DNA of 5,866 nucleotides from an uncultured Planctomycetaceae bacterium (lineage in GTDB: Bacteria > Planctomycetota > Planctomycetia > Pirellulales > Pirellulaceae). The notes below the pieces were generated by a model. That model did not search any database, was not told where the DNA came from, and worked only from the letters and a program-made list of their open reading frames with translations. The stretch lies in assembly GCA_937967755.1 (NCBI GenBank), contig CALBTA010000403.1, forward strand, positions 1-5,866. Reading direction: 5' to 3'. Shown here piece after piece: positions 4,704 to 5,866 of this stretch (its first letter is position 1; every line of letters begins with the position of its first letter). The translations under genes and the position numbers were made by a program.

Positions 4704-5866
4704 ATGTCTCAATTCATTCGCGGTTTGTTGTTTCTGATGCTCGCAACGTCGTTGCTGATGCTCTCTACCGGTTGCGGGCCGAAGGATCCGGTCTCTTCGG
4801 CCAATAGCGGGCTGCGGCCTGCTGGCGAAGACGACGACAACGGGCCGGGCGACGGCGAAGAAGCAACCGACGGCGACAGCGATGGCGATAACGCCGACGG
4901 GCGAGGCGGGCAGGAACAGCCGGAAGACGATCCGGTCGTCGTCAAGCCGCCCCCGACCGTGCCGGATGAACCTTCGCCCGCGGAGGAAATTTCGCTGGAA
5001 GTGCCCGATGGCGACACGGCTGAGCTGACTGCGTTCCTCGATAAGATCAACGACCACCTGACGAAGGTGATCCGCGAGACGCAAGAGAAACCACCAACGC
5101 CCGCGGAGCAAGAAGGCTTGATGAAGGAGTTGACCGCGATTCTAACATCGCGGCTAACGGCGGCGGAAAAACTGCTCGAGCGCGAAGATGTCGAGGACGA
5201 AACCCGTCTGGCGGCCAGCGATTCGGCGTTCGATTCGCTGAACTTCATGCAGCAGATCGGCAAGGAAGATGCCGACGAGCGAACGCTCGCCCTGGCGAAG
5301 AAGCTGGCCGACGATCCCAACGACGGCATCCGCCGCACGGCCGTGGCGGTGCTGCTGGACGACGAGATCGAGAAGGTCGCTTTCGGCGATGAGAAGGACG
5401 CGGCCAAGCTGATCGAGCATATGAAAGTCGTCTTCGTCGGCACGCCTGACGACGTCAGCATGCGGCGGTTCGAATCGTCGCAGGGCGCCGCCCAGGCGCT
5501 GATTCGCGATGAAAACCTTTCGCAAGCGATCGAGATCGTCGAAGTGATGGGTGCGCATTTGCAGAAGGCCGATCACCCTCAAATTGCTCAGGCGGGCGAC
5601 AGCCTGTTGGAGCAGGCGAAGATCATGAAGCTGGACGACGCGGTTCGCCGCGTGCAGGCGGACGTCGAAGGGGCGGAGAGGGACCTGCGTGCGATGGCCG
5701 AAAAGCTGCTGACCGCTGACGACGGCGACGCCCGCACGATCTACGACGCGCCCCCGCCCGAGATCGTCGCGTTCACCACGTCGCCCGACGGCGGCTGCTG
5801 GGCCGCCGCGCTGGCCTCCGAGGCGAGCCAGGTGCAGACCGGCGCCACCTGGGCGGGGCCCCGGGC
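4704..5866 (+). CDS. Predicted lipoprotein with acidic linker and helical domain, 3'-truncated by the window edge
   Basis: The frame is open from ATG 4704 to the window edge (387 full codons, no stop). The N-terminus has a signal peptide with hydrophobic core L8-L20, then S-T-G-C with the likely lipidated Cys at 24. Position -3 is Ser, not the usual Leu, so the lipobox is slightly atypical. A disordered Asp/Glu/Gly-rich linker follows (about 36-80), then a Pro-rich piece (81-93), then a charged Ala/Leu-rich helical domain (about 105-335). Residues 107-118 (AELTAFLDKIND) and 261-277 resemble the helical half of the preceding TlpA-like protein (EELLTFIEDVRD and the QAL-R-EN region), so the two may be related. 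No thioredoxin motif is reached before the edge. The last part contains VAFTTSPDGG, vaguely like a propeller strand, which is too weak to name. The ribosome binding site is poor (AAGAA 4 nt upstream). Function is unknown; it is probably anchored to a membrane, facing the periplasm. Confidence 0.85.
   Translation, partial: MSQFIRGLLFLMLATSLLMLSTGCGPKDPVSSANSGLRPAGEDDDNGPGDGEEATDGDSDGDNADGRGGQEQPEDDPVVVKPPPTVPDEPSPAEEISLEVPDGDTAELTAFLDKINDHLTKVIRETQEKPPTPAEQEGLMKELTAILTSRLTAAEKLLEREDVEDETRLAASDSAFDSLNFMQQIGKEDADERTLALAKKLADDPNDGIRRTAVAVLLDDEIEKVAFGDEKDAAKLIEHMKVVFVGTPDDVSMRRFESSQGAAQALIRDENLSQAIEIVEVMGAHLQKADHPQIAQAGDSLLEQAKIMKLDDAVRRVQADVEGAERDLRAMAEKLLTADDGDARTIYDAPPPEIVAFTTSPDGGCWAAALASEASQVQTGATWAGPR

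Noticed and set aside
3858..5111. Minus-strand open frame of 417 codons crossing two + strand genes and the gap between them
   Set aside because: It lies opposite two clear genes with a WCGPC motif and a lipoprotein signal, runs through the terminator, and its product is low-complexity Arg/Phe/Val-rich. It is a shadow of GC-rich codon use.
5789..5808. Seven-bp GC hairpin near the right edge
   Set aside because: It lies inside a coding frame at ~76% GC, where such stems are common by chance.

Overview
The window is a stretch of bacterial DNA, about 60% GC where I counted it, with four genes, all on the + strand. Both edges cut through a gene, so it looks like a short contig or an arbitrary slice. 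The gene types suggest a Planctomycetota-like bacterium (Pirellulales type): a thioredoxin-fold protein with a long helical N-terminal half, an acidic low-complexity lipoprotein, an oversized sodium:solute symporter and a large protein of unknown family. This assignment is an inference from protein style; no taxonomic marker gene is present.

Region 1 (2-3182) is a tight operon of three genes. The 3' part of an unrecognised soluble protein is followed after 27 nt by a 98-residue YhdT/DUF997-type two-helix membrane protein. Four nt later comes a 657-residue sodium:solute symporter (SSS family) most like PanF. YhdT and PanF genes are also adjacent in Escherichia coli, so these two genes probably encode a small subunit and a main subunit of one Na+-coupled uptake system. 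The symporter has two extra loops, about 25 and 110 residues, and both are predicted to face outside.

Region 2 (3183-3518) is a 336-nt non-coding gap. It holds a hairpin at the symporter stop codon, a short palindrome, an A/T-rich run and at best a weak promoter for the next gene.

Region 3 (3519-4574) encodes an exported TlpA-like thioredoxin protein with an intact WCGPC active site. A strong intrinsic terminator (4588-4624) and a second repeat-like inverted structure (4637-4670) follow.

Region 4 (4704 to the window end) is a lipoprotein gene whose 3' end is missing. Its helical part resembles the N-terminal half of the TlpA-like neighbour. Its last ~226 nt jump to about 76% GC.

I see no defence system, mobile element, CRISPR array or RNA gene. 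The points most worth a second look are the enlarged outward loops of the symporter, the palindromes that share outer arms but differ in the inner stem, the possible tandem paralogy of the last two genes, and the abrupt composition change at the right edge.
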